Source: an uncultured Lachnospiraceae bacterium (GTDB lineage Bacteria > Bacillota > Clostridia > Lachnospirales > Lachnospiraceae). Taken from it: DNA of 17,651 nucleotides. Both the position numbers and the translations under genes were made by a program. This document shows positions 7,815 to 16,775 of the stretch, piece after piece. Location of the stretch: NCBI GenBank assembly GCA_937950565.1, contig CALFCS010000001.1:1-17651 (forward strand). Direction: 5' to 3'. The notes beneath the pieces were generated by a model, which worked only from the letters and a program-made list of their open reading frames with translations, ran no database searches and was not told the DNA's origin. Positions within the stretch are counted from its first letter, which is position 1, and each line of letters starts with the position of its first letter.

Positions 7815-9284
7815 TTATGCCTCATCTTCATAGGAAATCCGGAATGGCTCATTTGTCCATTCCAGCTTCATTACATCTGAAAAATCGTGATATATCTTTT
7901 CATAGGTCTTTCTCATATCCCCTATCTGGTACTTAAGCATCAGCCGCTTATACCCTACTTCTCCCATCTGTGTACGCATTTCGTGATTCCTTGCCATATC
8001 AAGCATTGCCCGGGCAATTTCTTCCACATTCATAATATGTGTCAGTATCCCGGCCCGGCCAAGCCCGTCCCCCTCTCCATACAATAAGCCCCGGCAGTTC
8101 CCTACATCTGTGGCAATCACCGGACGGTGCGCCGCATAACTCTCCAGAATCGTCAGAGGCTGCCCTTCACTGATACTGGTCAGAATTGTCATATCCATTC
8201 TTCCCAGATACTCTTTCACATTAATTCTTCCGGTAAAAATGACATCCTCTATCCGCAGTGTCTCCACAAGCTCAAAACATTCTCTGGCATATTCCTCATC
8301 TTCATCCCACGGACCCATAATCCACAGCTTAAGCCGTGCCTCCTTCGCCTTTGCATAAGCAAATGCCTGAATCAGGGTTTTTACATCCTTGATCGGCGTC
8401 ACACGTAAAACGGCGCCAATATTAACCATATCCGCCTCTTCCTCCGGCTTACCGGGCAGATTTTTAAAACCTTCTGTGTCAATTCCATTTGGAGTAATCA
8501 TAATCTTTTCCGGCGGACATCCAAGTTCAATCTGAAGACCTCTTGCATGCTCGTACAGACAGGTCACCAGATCCGCCTTCTGATATTCCATGTAAGAAAG
8601 CTTGCGGAACTGTTCAATCCATATATTCTTGTACAGTCCCTGGACCCACTTGGCCTTGATCAGTTCTTCCTCTCTCTCTCTTGTATATATCCCATGCTCT
8701 GAAATGACCATCCGGCTTCCCCAGAAGTGCTTTGCCATACATCCCAGCACTCCCGCATATCCAGTCGTTACACAATGGTATAAATCTGCTTTAGGAACCT
8801 CCATGCGCATCGTGAAGAAAAGCGGAAGATACATCGAACGCATAGTCCACAAAAAATCAGAAAAAACAATCTGCGGATATGTCAGATTATAAAAGTCTGT
8901 CACTGCTCTTAAGAAATCCTCACCCATTAATATCTGGTCGATGGAAAAGTCTTTCTGGTGAAAGGTGTCAAACAAAAGCTCCCAATCCGTATCCTGCCCC
9001 AGAATCAGACTGCGCAGCGCCAGGTATTCCTGCTTCTTTAAACGTTTCTTATGTCGTTTTTCCTTTTTCCCACACCAGTCGACATCATCCAGATACAGCT
9101 CATGCACCTCCGTCAGGTTATCCGGCAGCGTATATTTAAATTGACCACTGATGGAACGGTTGGCAACAATCGCAAGAAGAATAAATTCCACATTAGGAAA
9201 GGACCTGATCAAGCTGTGAATCCATCCGGAAACACCACCGACCACATAAGGGTAACACCCTTCTGCAACAATACACACCCGCAT
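7815..9284 (-). CDS. pelF: PelF-like GT4 glycosyltransferase (polymer synthase)
   Basis: PelF is the cytosolic GT4 synthase that polymerises N-acetylhexosamines from UDP-sugars; this one has 489 residues. The N-terminal DUF3492-type domain begins MRVCIVAEGCYPYVVGGVSG, with the acceptor-side loop GGVSGW at 16-21. Other hallmarks are EHGIYTRERE (196-205), PNGID (265-269), GAVLRVTPIKD (290-300), the E-x7-E pair E373 and E381 in SEGQPLTILE, and ATDVGNCRGLLYG (391-403). No membrane segment is evident, as expected for a protein recruited to the membrane by PelD/E/G. AAAGGAGG precedes the ATG. The actual donor here is not readable from sequence; GalNAc or GlcNAc is expected from the family. Confidence 0.95.
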   Translation of the reverse strand: MRVCIVAEGCYPYVVGGVSGWIHSLIRSFPNVEFILLAIVANRSISGQFKYTLPDNLTEVHELYLDDVDWCGKKEKRHKKRLKKQEYLALRSLILGQDTDWELLFDTFHQKDFSIDQILMGEDFLRAVTDFYNLTYPQIVFSDFLWTMRSMYLPLFFTMRMEVPKADLYHCVTTGYAGVLGCMAKHFWGSRMVISEHGIYTREREEELIKAKWVQGLYKNIWIEQFRKLSYMEYQKADLVTCLYEHARGLQIELGCPPEKIMITPNGIDTEGFKNLPGKPEEEADMVNIGAVLRVTPIKDVKTLIQAFAYAKAKEARLKLWIMGPWDEDEEYARECFELVETLRIEDVIFTGRINVKEYLGRMDMTILTSISEGQPLTILESYAAHRPVIATDVGNCRGLLYGEGDGLGRAGILTHIMNVEEIARAMLDMARNHEMRTQMGEVGYKRLMLKYQIGDMRKTYEKIYHDFSDVMKLEWTNEPFRISYEDEA

Positions 9285-9305
9285 ATTCTTCCTCCTTTCT
9301 GCCAG

Positions 9306-11165
9306 TTACTCGTAATAATAAAGAGAGGTCTCCTCCTCAAGCTTAATAGTTACCCGCGGCTCAGTCACCGTAAGCAGATAAGCATCCTTCTCAATTTGCT
9401 CCCAGGTTGCCCCGGTAATCTCTGCGATGTCCTCCCCATGAGTCCGCAGGACAAACCATGCCTCATCCTTCAGATTCTCAACCTTCAGTTCAATCGTGTC
9501 CGCATTTCGTCTATTCTCATAATCCAACGCCAGAAACTGCCGTACCCGCCGGTCACTTTCCGTAAGAACTGTTTTTTCAAAAGTGGAAAAAGGCTTCCAG
9601 TAAGTATTGAGATTACTGGAAAATTGCTCTGAAAGCTTTTCCCAATGCTCCTCGTTGTTCTCTGGATATACAACCTGCTCCAAATCAAGGTAAACACTGG
9701 AATAACCAAGCCCGGTCTCCATTGCCCGGAGCTGGAAATCCGCTGTGTATGTGTGGCTAAAGGCGCTGTCTGTTAACCCCTGGATCGTCACCGTATCCGA
9801 TATATAATCCAACAGGCGATAGTCCCCTGTCTCCTTACTTACAATGGTCTGCACTCCTGTAAAAGTATCATTTTTCCCACCAAACAGCTTCGCCCCCTCA
9901 GACAGCTGCCTGTGCGGTATATACATCGCACTGTATAAATATCTGTTATCATTCTCCTTTAAAAACTTCCAGAAGTCTTCTGATGTCTTCCGAAGAGATG
10001 TATCCGTCCTTCCTGCCAGGGAAATTCCCACTTCTGCCTTTTGCTCACGCAGCCATTTGAGATAATAAATGAAATCATCATAACTTGCGTCCTCCCCGGC
10101 GCTGTCCAGTCCCATGGTTGCCATACAGGTCATAGGAAAACCGGTGACTCCTGAAATCGCCGCCAGGTTCGGGAACACCAGATCCCGAAGCATAAGACGT
10201 GTACTCCTGCTGTAGATTTCCTGCATTTTCTTCGTATTTTCAGAGGTGAGGTCCGGCCCGTTCACAACAACAAAATTCTGGGCGTTGACCACCGGATACA
10301 GTTCGTAATCATGAAGTTCCGACATCATAGCGCTCAATACACCCATCCCGGATATATCCTCCATATACGTTCCATTTACGGCAAAAATCTTAGCGTTCCC
10401 GTAAGCCGCACGCCACAAAATTGCTGGAAGCTCCTCATTTTTCACCTTATCCGGAACGCCATCCAACATTCCAACCATATAAAGCTTCGTACCGGAATCC
10501 AACTGATACCATGGCGTCTCAAGTGTCATATCCTGCCTTTTTTCATCCTCCGGCCGCTCTGCAATATAATGCGTCTCCTCCCCCAGCAAAAACCCGCCAT
10601 ACAGTTTATAACCTTTCACCATACAGGAATCTGATTTCACTTTTTTGATTCCCAGAAGTTCCCGAAGCGCCCTGTCGGACTTTATCGTTTCCACCTCAGG
10701 AAGATGGCAGAAAACCATAGATACTCCCCTTTCTGCCAGAACTGTAAGCGAAGTGACATCACCTCTTCCCAGATAATCCGGCTCAATCAGAAGTACCTCC
10801 GGCATCTCTTCCTCCCGTCCGGGCCAGTCACTAAGCGACGTATACGAATGGAGCGTGCGCTTCGTATAAAAGCACCATTGGCGCACTGCATCGCCCACAT
10901 CATCCTCCTGTAGATCACCCAGATAGATGACTCCGTCTCCCCGCCGGTCTTCCCCGGGAACCTCTTCTGAACTTCCTTCCGAAGACTCTTCATCCCGGCT
11001 TTCATCCCACACATTTCCGGCCGAAAAATTCTCACCGCCTTCCTCTATATAGGGATTAGACTGGTAATCGTTCCATCGGTCTTTGGCAACTCCCGTAGAA
11101 ACGAACAGGAAAAAAATAATCCCCATGAGCAGCATAAGTGTAATATATGTGCGTCTTGATACCAT
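9306..11165 (-). CDS. DUF2194-type extracytoplasmic protein in the pelA-deacetylase position
   Basis: This 619-residue protein has an N-terminal signal anchor (about 7-27), then an acidic Ser/Glu-rich linker (about 53-75), so the rest should face outwards. It resembles DUF2194 proteins seen in Gram-positive pel-type clusters. The middle (about 330-500) has conserved-looking stretches, GVTGFPMTCMATMGLDSAGE (339-358) and DSAFSHTYTADFQLRA (466-481). A beta-rich C-terminal part runs from about 545. In the B. cereus operon the gene between pelE and pelF encodes a PelA-type deacetylase, and this gene fills that slot apart from the inserted GT-C gene. I do not see a clean CE4 pattern (TFDD and HxxxH), so the domain may be diverged or inactive. 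D354, H418 and H471 are only candidates for metal ligands. GGAG precedes the ATG; 67 bp with no notable signal separate it from the upstream gene. Confidence 0.75.
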   Translation of the reverse strand: MVSRRTYITLMLLMGIIFFLFVSTGVAKDRWNDYQSNPYIEEGGENFSAGNVWDESRDEESSEGSSEEVPGEDRRGDGVIYLGDLQEDDVGDAVRQWCFYTKRTLHSYTSLSDWPGREEEMPEVLLIEPDYLGRGDVTSLTVLAERGVSMVFCHLPEVETIKSDRALRELLGIKKVKSDSCMVKGYKLYGGFLLGEETHYIAERPEDEKRQDMTLETPWYQLDSGTKLYMVGMLDGVPDKVKNEELPAILWRAAYGNAKIFAVNGTYMEDISGMGVLSAMMSELHDYELYPVVNAQNFVVVNGPDLTSENTKKMQEIYSRSTRLMLRDLVFPNLAAISGVTGFPMTCMATMGLDSAGEDASYDDFIYYLKWLREQKAEVGISLAGRTDTSLRKTSEDFWKFLKENDNRYLYSAMYIPHRQLSEGAKLFGGKNDTFTGVQTIVSKETGDYRLLDYISDTVTIQGLTDSAFSHTYTADFQLRAMETGLGYSSVYLDLEQVVYPENNEEHWEKLSEQFSSNLNTYWKPFSTFEKTVLTESDRRVRQFLALDYENRRNADTIELKVENLKDEAWFVLRTHGEDIAEITGATWEQIEKDAYLLTVTEPRVTIKLEEETSLYYYE

Positions 11166-11232
11166 TTCTTTTCTCCTTTCCGTTTCCTGACACTGTTCAT
11201 TCTGATACTGTACCGCTTAAAACTATCTGCTG

Positions 11233-13602
11233 CTATCTTCCGTTATATCCGTAATCAATTGCAAAATCATACAGTGCATAAGTATTCTGTTCCACGTAAT
11301 AGCAGACGAAATTATCGTTTTCAAAATACACCTTCATCTCATTCGGATACTTGCGCTGAAATTCTTGCGCCCAGTAATACATACGAGACATCATAATCCA
11401 ACGGTTTTCGTTCTGGTAAGGTCCAAGACCGCCGCCCCGCGGAAGGCTTCTTGCCGCCCCTGCTTCTGAAATCTTCTGTCCGCTTCCCTCATATTTGTTC
11501 GAGGAATAATCAATTGGTCTCTTTTCAATAAAAAAGAAAACGTACGGAGTCGGTATACGGACAGGTTCCGCCTTATCCAAATTCTCCATCTCTCCTAAAA
11601 AGTCCGTCAGCTCATAGTGATAGCCATGATCTCCGGCCATCCGGAGCTCATCGTTGGCAGAGCATATCGTCCATGTCTCATCCTGATACTGCCGGATAAT
11701 ATTGGTCAGGCAGAGTACTGCCTCATTACTTCCAAACACATTTTTCTGCGGCGCTTCATATGAAAGACCTATATGAAAGCCAGTCCATGCAACCATTACC
11801 AGAACCGGCAGCGCAAAAGCATGACGTACCACATTTACCCGTATAAAAAATGTCACTGCATACAACAGCCCATCCGCGGCCAGTACGCTGCCCACAATTA
11901 AAACCATCGTCGTATAAATACTTGCCCTGGAGGCGTCCATCAATGTCGGCAAACCCAGCAGGCCGGAAGCCATTAATATACCAAGCATCCATAATCCGCT
12001 GCCCACCGATAACATCTGCGCACCATAATCCCTGCTGCCTCTAAACAGAAAAAAGACCAGCCCTATACAAGGTAAAACATAAAAAACAATTATCAGATAC
12101 TTTTCGTAAGGCTGATAGGCTCCATCCAGAACAAAATATTTTACCTGTTGCCTGACATATTCATTAATATGGCTGACAAATGCCTTAGCCGCACGCCAAA
12201 CGCCTTTCACCCGCAATGCGGCTGATGAAAGGAAGCCCCCGGATGCTCCACCGGGATTTACCACCGTCTGCGCCGCTTCTCCCCCGGCTCCTGCCTGGGC
12301 CTGGGCAGGCACTTCCTGCCCCACATCTTCCTGTGTATTCTGAGCCACAGAAGGATCTATCTCTTCCGTCCCTGTCTCTATCTCTGTCTCTGTTTCATTG
12401 GAAGAACCCTTAAGTATACTTAACCCCCAGCGCAAAGAACCTTCCATGGGTTTTCCCATAGCAACCGCCGCCGCCATAGGCAGCACTGCCACCACTATTC
12501 CAATAATTCCGGCAATCAGCACACGGGTAAAATACTTTTTCCGGAAAAGCCGGAAGCCATAACCCACAATTCCCCCAATACAGAGCAGCCCTACAATCAT
12601 CGTATTATAAAAGTGAACTGCTAACGTAAGAGAAAAACTCATAGCGAACCCCGCCAGACACCACAATGACCTCTTCCCATCGGATTCCTCATCATCAAGC
12701 TCTTCTTTTTTAATCTGAAAAAACGCGAAAAGGAACTGAATCGATGGAAGAATAAAAATCATACCGAATTCCTGGGGAAGCGAGCCAAAAAAGCGCTCAT
12801 ATGTTAATCCACTCAATATCCCGTAAGTCCCAAAAATATACAACAGCATCCCAAGATAAGGAAGATAGCGGTTTTTACAGCACCCCTTCAAAAATACTAC
12901 CACACCGTAAAATATCATCAGTGTCTGTACCAGCCAGAAAACTCTGAGAAGCACATAATTGTCAATACCAAACATCTCATGCAGATAATACATCATACAA
13001 TGAAAGCCAAAAGGGTACACACCAGCTACAAACACCTCACCCTCGCCCAGCGAATTAATCCAGTAATTATGCACAATCATATCTGAAAATACATATGCAT
13101 AAGTGTTCAACAAATTTTGTCCAAAACGCCAAAAATAAAAGCCGGTCGCTCCTGCCACAAGGAGCAGATCCAGCACCCTGCCGCGAAGGAAGCGGACTGC
13201 CGCACGAATTCCCCTGACGGCCCTCCTGCTGATAGATATACGCACTCTCAAAAGCCACGTACGGATTCCCAGCCTTCCGGCAAGAATAAGTTCTACATTT
13301 TTCCACTGGTTTTTTATAAATGCAAATGGCTTTAAACCATTATTTTTCACACCAAGCGCCCCGGCTGTTCCCGCAGTAAAAAGCGCCAGCGTCAGACGAT
13401 TAGACACATGGGCAAGCTGCAGAACCAGAACCAGGTTAATAACAAAAACATTTCCTATAACAAAATAAAAGAGCAGCCGCATAGACAAGGAAAACTTAGA
13501 TAATTTCCGATGAAAAACCCACGCGGGAAGGACAGTTACCACCAGTATATACAAAGCGAGAATCTGCACAAACTGCAGTAACGTCAGTAATTTCATTGAC
13601 AT
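11233..13602 (-). CDS. Large polytopic GT-C-like membrane protein
   Basis: This 789-residue protein has many hydrophobic segments (roughly 5-30, 40-64, 68-85, 143-160, 216-238, 246-265, 279-296, 312-348, 358-382, 501-520, 528-552, 561-587, 595-611) and ends in an outward domain of about 175 residues. The segment SDMIVHNYWINSLGEG (173-188), in a loop after an early helix, recalls the loop of GT-C glycosyltransferases where a catalytic aspartate sits; D174 is the candidate. It resembles unassigned multi-pass proteins of the DUF6541 kind. A low-complexity insert at about 400-456 is rich in Thr and Glu, then Ala, Gln and Gly. The ATG has AAAGGAGG at good spacing, 20 bp after pelE. It is not part of the canonical pel operon. 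A role in adding a lipid-linked sugar to the polymer is inferred from the GT2/DUF2304 genes in the same operon. Confidence 0.7.
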   Translation of the reverse strand: MSMKLLTLLQFVQILALYILVVTVLPAWVFHRKLSKFSLSMRLLFYFVIGNVFVINLVLVLQLAHVSNRLTLALFTAGTAGALGVKNNGLKPFAFIKNQWKNVELILAGRLGIRTWLLRVRISISRRAVRGIRAAVRFLRGRVLDLLLVAGATGFYFWRFGQNLLNTYAYVFSDMIVHNYWINSLGEGEVFVAGVYPFGFHCMMYYLHEMFGIDNYVLLRVFWLVQTLMIFYGVVVFLKGCCKNRYLPYLGMLLYIFGTYGILSGLTYERFFGSLPQEFGMIFILPSIQFLFAFFQIKKEELDDEESDGKRSLWCLAGFAMSFSLTLAVHFYNTMIVGLLCIGGIVGYGFRLFRKKYFTRVLIAGIIGIVVAVLPMAAAVAMGKPMEGSLRWGLSILKGSSNETETEIETGTEEIDPSVAQNTQEDVGQEVPAQAQAGAGGEAAQTVVNPGGASGGFLSSAALRVKGVWRAAKAFVSHINEYVRQQVKYFVLDGAYQPYEKYLIIVFYVLPCIGLVFFLFRGSRDYGAQMLSVGSGLWMLGILMASGLLGLPTLMDASRASIYTTMVLIVGSVLAADGLLYAVTFFIRVNVVRHAFALPVLVMVAWTGFHIGLSYEAPQKNVFGSNEAVLCLTNIIRQYQDETWTICSANDELRMAGDHGYHYELTDFLGEMENLDKAEPVRIPTPYVFFFIEKRPIDYSSNKYEGSGQKISEAGAARSLPRGGGLGPYQNENRWIMMSRMYYWAQEFQRKYPNEMKVYFENDNFVCYYVEQNTYALYDFAIDYGYNGR

Positions 13603-13622
13603 ATCCGGCTCCTCCTTTCCTG

Positions 13623-14600
13623 TTACTTTTGAAACATTCGTACCAGTTCCAGCGTCTCACTGTCCAATACCACAGTGGAACGCTGAAGCTTTTCCAGAGT
13701 TGCAAAAAAAAGTTCCCGTTCCCCAGAAGTAAAATAAAGCTTTAACGGGCAAGTATAAGAAGACAGCTCCTCCGGATACTGACCGAAAGACCGCTGACAC
13801 CACTCCTCTGCCCGGTCATATTTACGCAATTCAATAAGCCGCAGAGCAACTGCCTCATAAAAAGAACTCTTCATCAACTCCGGCATCTTTGTATATAAAA
13901 ACTCACATACCTCATCAAGACGGGATACAAAGGATTCCTGTTCCAAATCTGTAAACACATGCTGCCTGAGTACCTGGTCCATATAATGAATCAACTCAGC
14001 TGCACACTGGCAGCGCAGCTCCAGCTCCTCCGGTGTTTCTTCTTCCTCCGACATTTTTCCTTCCTCTGGTATCTCTTCTTCCTCCGGCTGCATTACCTGT
14101 TCATAGAGCTTTTGTACAGTCACCCGGAAATCATTTAACTCGTCGCGCAGCACCGATGCCGCATAATGGGATGTTTCAGAATCCTCACTGTTAAGCCCAA
14201 GCGCTATCGAATTCAATGATTCACGAATATCCCCCCGGATGACATTTAACATCAACTGTCGCATACTCGCCTTATCGCTGACTGCCAAAGCTTCTTCCAT
14301 AGGCACCATATTGCGTTCACGCTCTTCATCTGCACGAGTCAGAGACCTGACGCGTTCCTTACTGAAAACAACATCGGCAAGATCCACCTCCCGATGAAGA
14401 AAAACGTGCTGTATAAAAGCTCCAAGAACAAAATACCCGATACCGGCCAGAGGACACAAAAGCATCACAACCGCATTGAGAACGTATTGTATCCTCCCTT
14501 CCTTGTTCTGACGAAAAAATATACCATAAATCAAATAAACAGCAACAAGGAGAAGATTTATGATAAGTAACAATATAAACCAGCCGTATCCCCTGATCAT
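13623..14600 (-). CDS. pelE: PelE-like membrane-anchored helical repeat protein
   Basis: PelE is a scaffold of the Pel membrane complex that binds PelD. This 325-residue protein matches by layout: two N-terminal helices in the membrane (about 7-29 and 40-66), followed by a soluble all-helical region with TPR-like character (for example about 244-275, with YDRAEEWCQRSF). It has the expected position directly after pelD. An acidic stretch at about 173-193, mainly Glu with Pro, splits the helical region and looks like a flexible linker. The ATG overlaps the pelD stop as ATGA, indicating translational coupling. The family is weakly conserved in sequence, so the call rests mainly on topology and operon position. 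Confidence 0.75.
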   Translation of the reverse strand: MIRGYGWFILLLIINLLLVAVYLIYGIFFRQNKEGRIQYVLNAVVMLLCPLAGIGYFVLGAFIQHVFLHREVDLADVVFSKERVRSLTRADEERERNMVPMEEALAVSDKASMRQLMLNVIRGDIRESLNSIALGLNSEDSETSHYAASVLRDELNDFRVTVQKLYEQVMQPEEEEIPEEGKMSEEEETPEELELRCQCAAELIHYMDQVLRQHVFTDLEQESFVSRLDEVCEFLYTKMPELMKSSFYEAVALRLIELRKYDRAEEWCQRSFGQYPEELSSYTCPLKLYFTSGERELFFATLEKLQRSTVVLDSETLELVRMFQK

Positions 14601-16774
14601 TTTTCCCCTTTCTGTACAATCGTACTTTGTATTCCCTTCGCTTCAAGACGCTCCCTGACCACCTGTGCCATCTCTTCACCTGTATTGGCAAGAAGCACAT
14701 ACAGAGAGCCTCCCTGTTCACCCAGATAATCTGACTGCCGCAAAGACCTTTGTAAAAATTCCGCTGTTTCTTCCTTCTCTTCCATCGTACTTTCAATACG
14801 GAGCATCGTGCAATCAGTCAGACCTTTGTTTTCAGCTTCCAGATATGCTCCGGACAGCTTTCCAAAAGCGACCTCCTCCATCACATGGGTTCCCTTGATA
14901 TACCGGCGGTCCTCCAGAGCCGCAAGATACTGATTGGCCTTCAAAGCAGAATTCTGAATCAAATAGCTGGTCACCGTAAGCATATCTGCCTGTGTCAGAG
15001 TCATACGGTCCCATGGGATTCCCCACACCATAACAATCAGACGTACTTCGTTATCCACATAAATCGCCCGGGCCATAAGGGGGTATTGCTCGTCCAGCGT
15101 TTTGTTAATGTAAACCCTTCTCTCCCGAACAGCCACCGACACTTCACCCATCTCCGTAAAACGGATAGAATTTCCGAGACTTCTTGCCTTTTTTGAAGTA
15201 GAGGAATACAGCCGGGCATAGGTCTGGTTTGCCGCCACATAAATAGCTACATCCTTACTTTCCATAATCTTCCCTACGACCTCTGCCGCATAGAACAAAA
15301 CTTCCTCCGGCTCATACTTATCCAGGCCAGACGTGATCTGATATACTTTTCCAAGACTGTCTGTCTGGTGAATCAGCTGGTCTACCAGAACATTTTTCAT
15401 ACGGGCATTACTGCTGTTAATATCCTGAATATCATCCAGCTGCCCGGTCAAATAATTCACTTCATGTATATTTTCTTTTTTCAGCACAGCCAGATGATCC
15501 TTCATGTGGCCCACCACAAGCCCCAGAATAAAAAGCTGTGCAATCCATACATAAGTATTATAATCAAGCATTACATCAAACCCTGAGCGCTGGTACATCT
15601 GCCTGAAAATATATCCCGCTGTCGCAAGCACTGCCGAAAAGGTTGCCTGCTGCTGGCCGTATACAATAGCAAACAAAAGCACATACAGCAGAAAAAAATC
15701 CATTTTTGCAAAATACTGGCTTCCAACACTCCGGTTATTTAACATAAAAAATGGAATAAAACAAATCATGTTCTCCAAAAATGGAAATACTGCACGGATT
15801 AAAAAAGCTGTCTTTTGATACAAACGTACCCAAAAACTATCCCCCCGGTCCTCCTGTGTCAGAAAAACTCTTTGATGACGTTTCATATACTTTGCCATCT
15901 GTTCCAGCTCTTCCCTCGGTTCATGCATCAGCTGCATATCAAATTCACGGGCAAATGCCCGGTTCGACAATATAATGCGGTATCCATATCCCACGGAATT
16001 ATCCACAATCTCTATCCCATTATCCAGGCTCTTCTGTATCACTTCTGCAATCTCCAGTTCATTAATCTCCAGAGAAGAAGACAAATGATACAACGGCTTT
16101 TCATGCTTTTCGCAAGCAATACATTTATAAATAAATTCCACCGCATCCGCCTGATGTAAAAGAGCAATCCTGTTTTTTCTATTTGCCGGTATTTTCCCGG
16201 TCTTTAATGCCTCCATGCAAAGCTTTGCAGGAATATGAGTTACCTCTTCCCTTTTTCTTGGAGTTTCATACAGGTGGTCCAGGCGGAGCACTACCGTATC
16301 CAGGGACATCTGCTGATTATAGCTCATACACAGCTGTTCAATCTGAGCAAAAATCATCGAGCGGGCGCCCCGTGCTGTCACAGGTTCTTCTTCTGCAATA
16401 TCATTCGGGTAAGAAGAATTGTATACTTCCTCTGAAGAAAGATAAATCAGCCTGCCCTTTCCCCGCATGGCATATATCATCATCAAATTGGTCATTCCCG
16501 CCGAATAGCGCACAGACTCCCGTCTGGCATCTGTCCAGGAAAATCCCGAATCAAACGCCCCAAGGCAAAGTATTACCTCCGGATTGATGCTTTCCAATAC
16601 CTCACCCAGACTATCGCTCTCATAGGAAAAATAGTAATACTCAAACACTTTATGATTGCGACGGCCTTGGGATTGTTTTTCCGTTAACACATAAATCCGA
16701 TGACCTTCTTTATTTAATTTATCTACTATGGCATTCATCAGGCTGCCGCCACTGCCAACAAGTAATACCTCCAT
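14597..16774 (-). CDS. pelD: PelD-like c-di-GMP receptor fused to a degenerate SDR domain
   Basis: This 725-residue protein has the PelD plan after an unusual N-terminus. Residues 1-300 look like an extended SDR (NAD-dependent epimerase/dehydratase) with MEVLLVGSGG, YLSSEEVY (111-118) and LRLDHLYETP (163-172). Where the catalytic Y-x-x-x-K should fall there is RSMIF (138-142), and the third glycine of the Rossmann loop is M13, so enzymatic activity is doubtful. Four membrane helices follow (about 323-345, 357-375, 377-393, 405-425). Then come a helical linker, a GAF-like domain (about 487-605) and a C-terminal GGDEF-like domain (about 620-722). There the I-site RQSD (679-682) is intact while the active-site GGDEF is replaced by GGSLY (688-692), the known mark of a c-di-GMP receptor rather than a cyclase. 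The ATG follows the upstream stop by one base (TGATATG); an in-frame GTG at 16783 is an alternative start. Confidence 0.88.
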   Translation of the reverse strand: MEVLLVGSGGSLMNAIVDKLNKEGHRIYVLTEKQSQGRRNHKVFEYYYFSYESDSLGEVLESINPEVILCLGAFDSGFSWTDARRESVRYSAGMTNLMMIYAMRGKGRLIYLSSEEVYNSSYPNDIAEEEPVTARGARSMIFAQIEQLCMSYNQQMSLDTVVLRLDHLYETPRKREEVTHIPAKLCMEALKTGKIPANRKNRIALLHQADAVEFIYKCIACEKHEKPLYHLSSSLEINELEIAEVIQKSLDNGIEIVDNSVGYGYRIILSNRAFAREFDMQLMHEPREELEQMAKYMKRHQRVFLTQEDRGDSFWVRLYQKTAFLIRAVFPFLENMICFIPFFMLNNRSVGSQYFAKMDFFLLYVLLFAIVYGQQQATFSAVLATAGYIFRQMYQRSGFDVMLDYNTYVWIAQLFILGLVVGHMKDHLAVLKKENIHEVNYLTGQLDDIQDINSSNARMKNVLVDQLIHQTDSLGKVYQITSGLDKYEPEEVLFYAAEVVGKIMESKDVAIYVAANQTYARLYSSTSKKARSLGNSIRFTEMGEVSVAVRERRVYINKTLDEQYPLMARAIYVDNEVRLIVMVWGIPWDRMTLTQADMLTVTSYLIQNSALKANQYLAALEDRRYIKGTHVMEEVAFGKLSGAYLEAENKGLTDCTMLRIESTMEEKEETAEFLQRSLRQSDYLGEQGGSLYVLLANTGEEMAQVVRERLEAKGIQSTIVQKGEK

Positions 16775-16775
16775 A

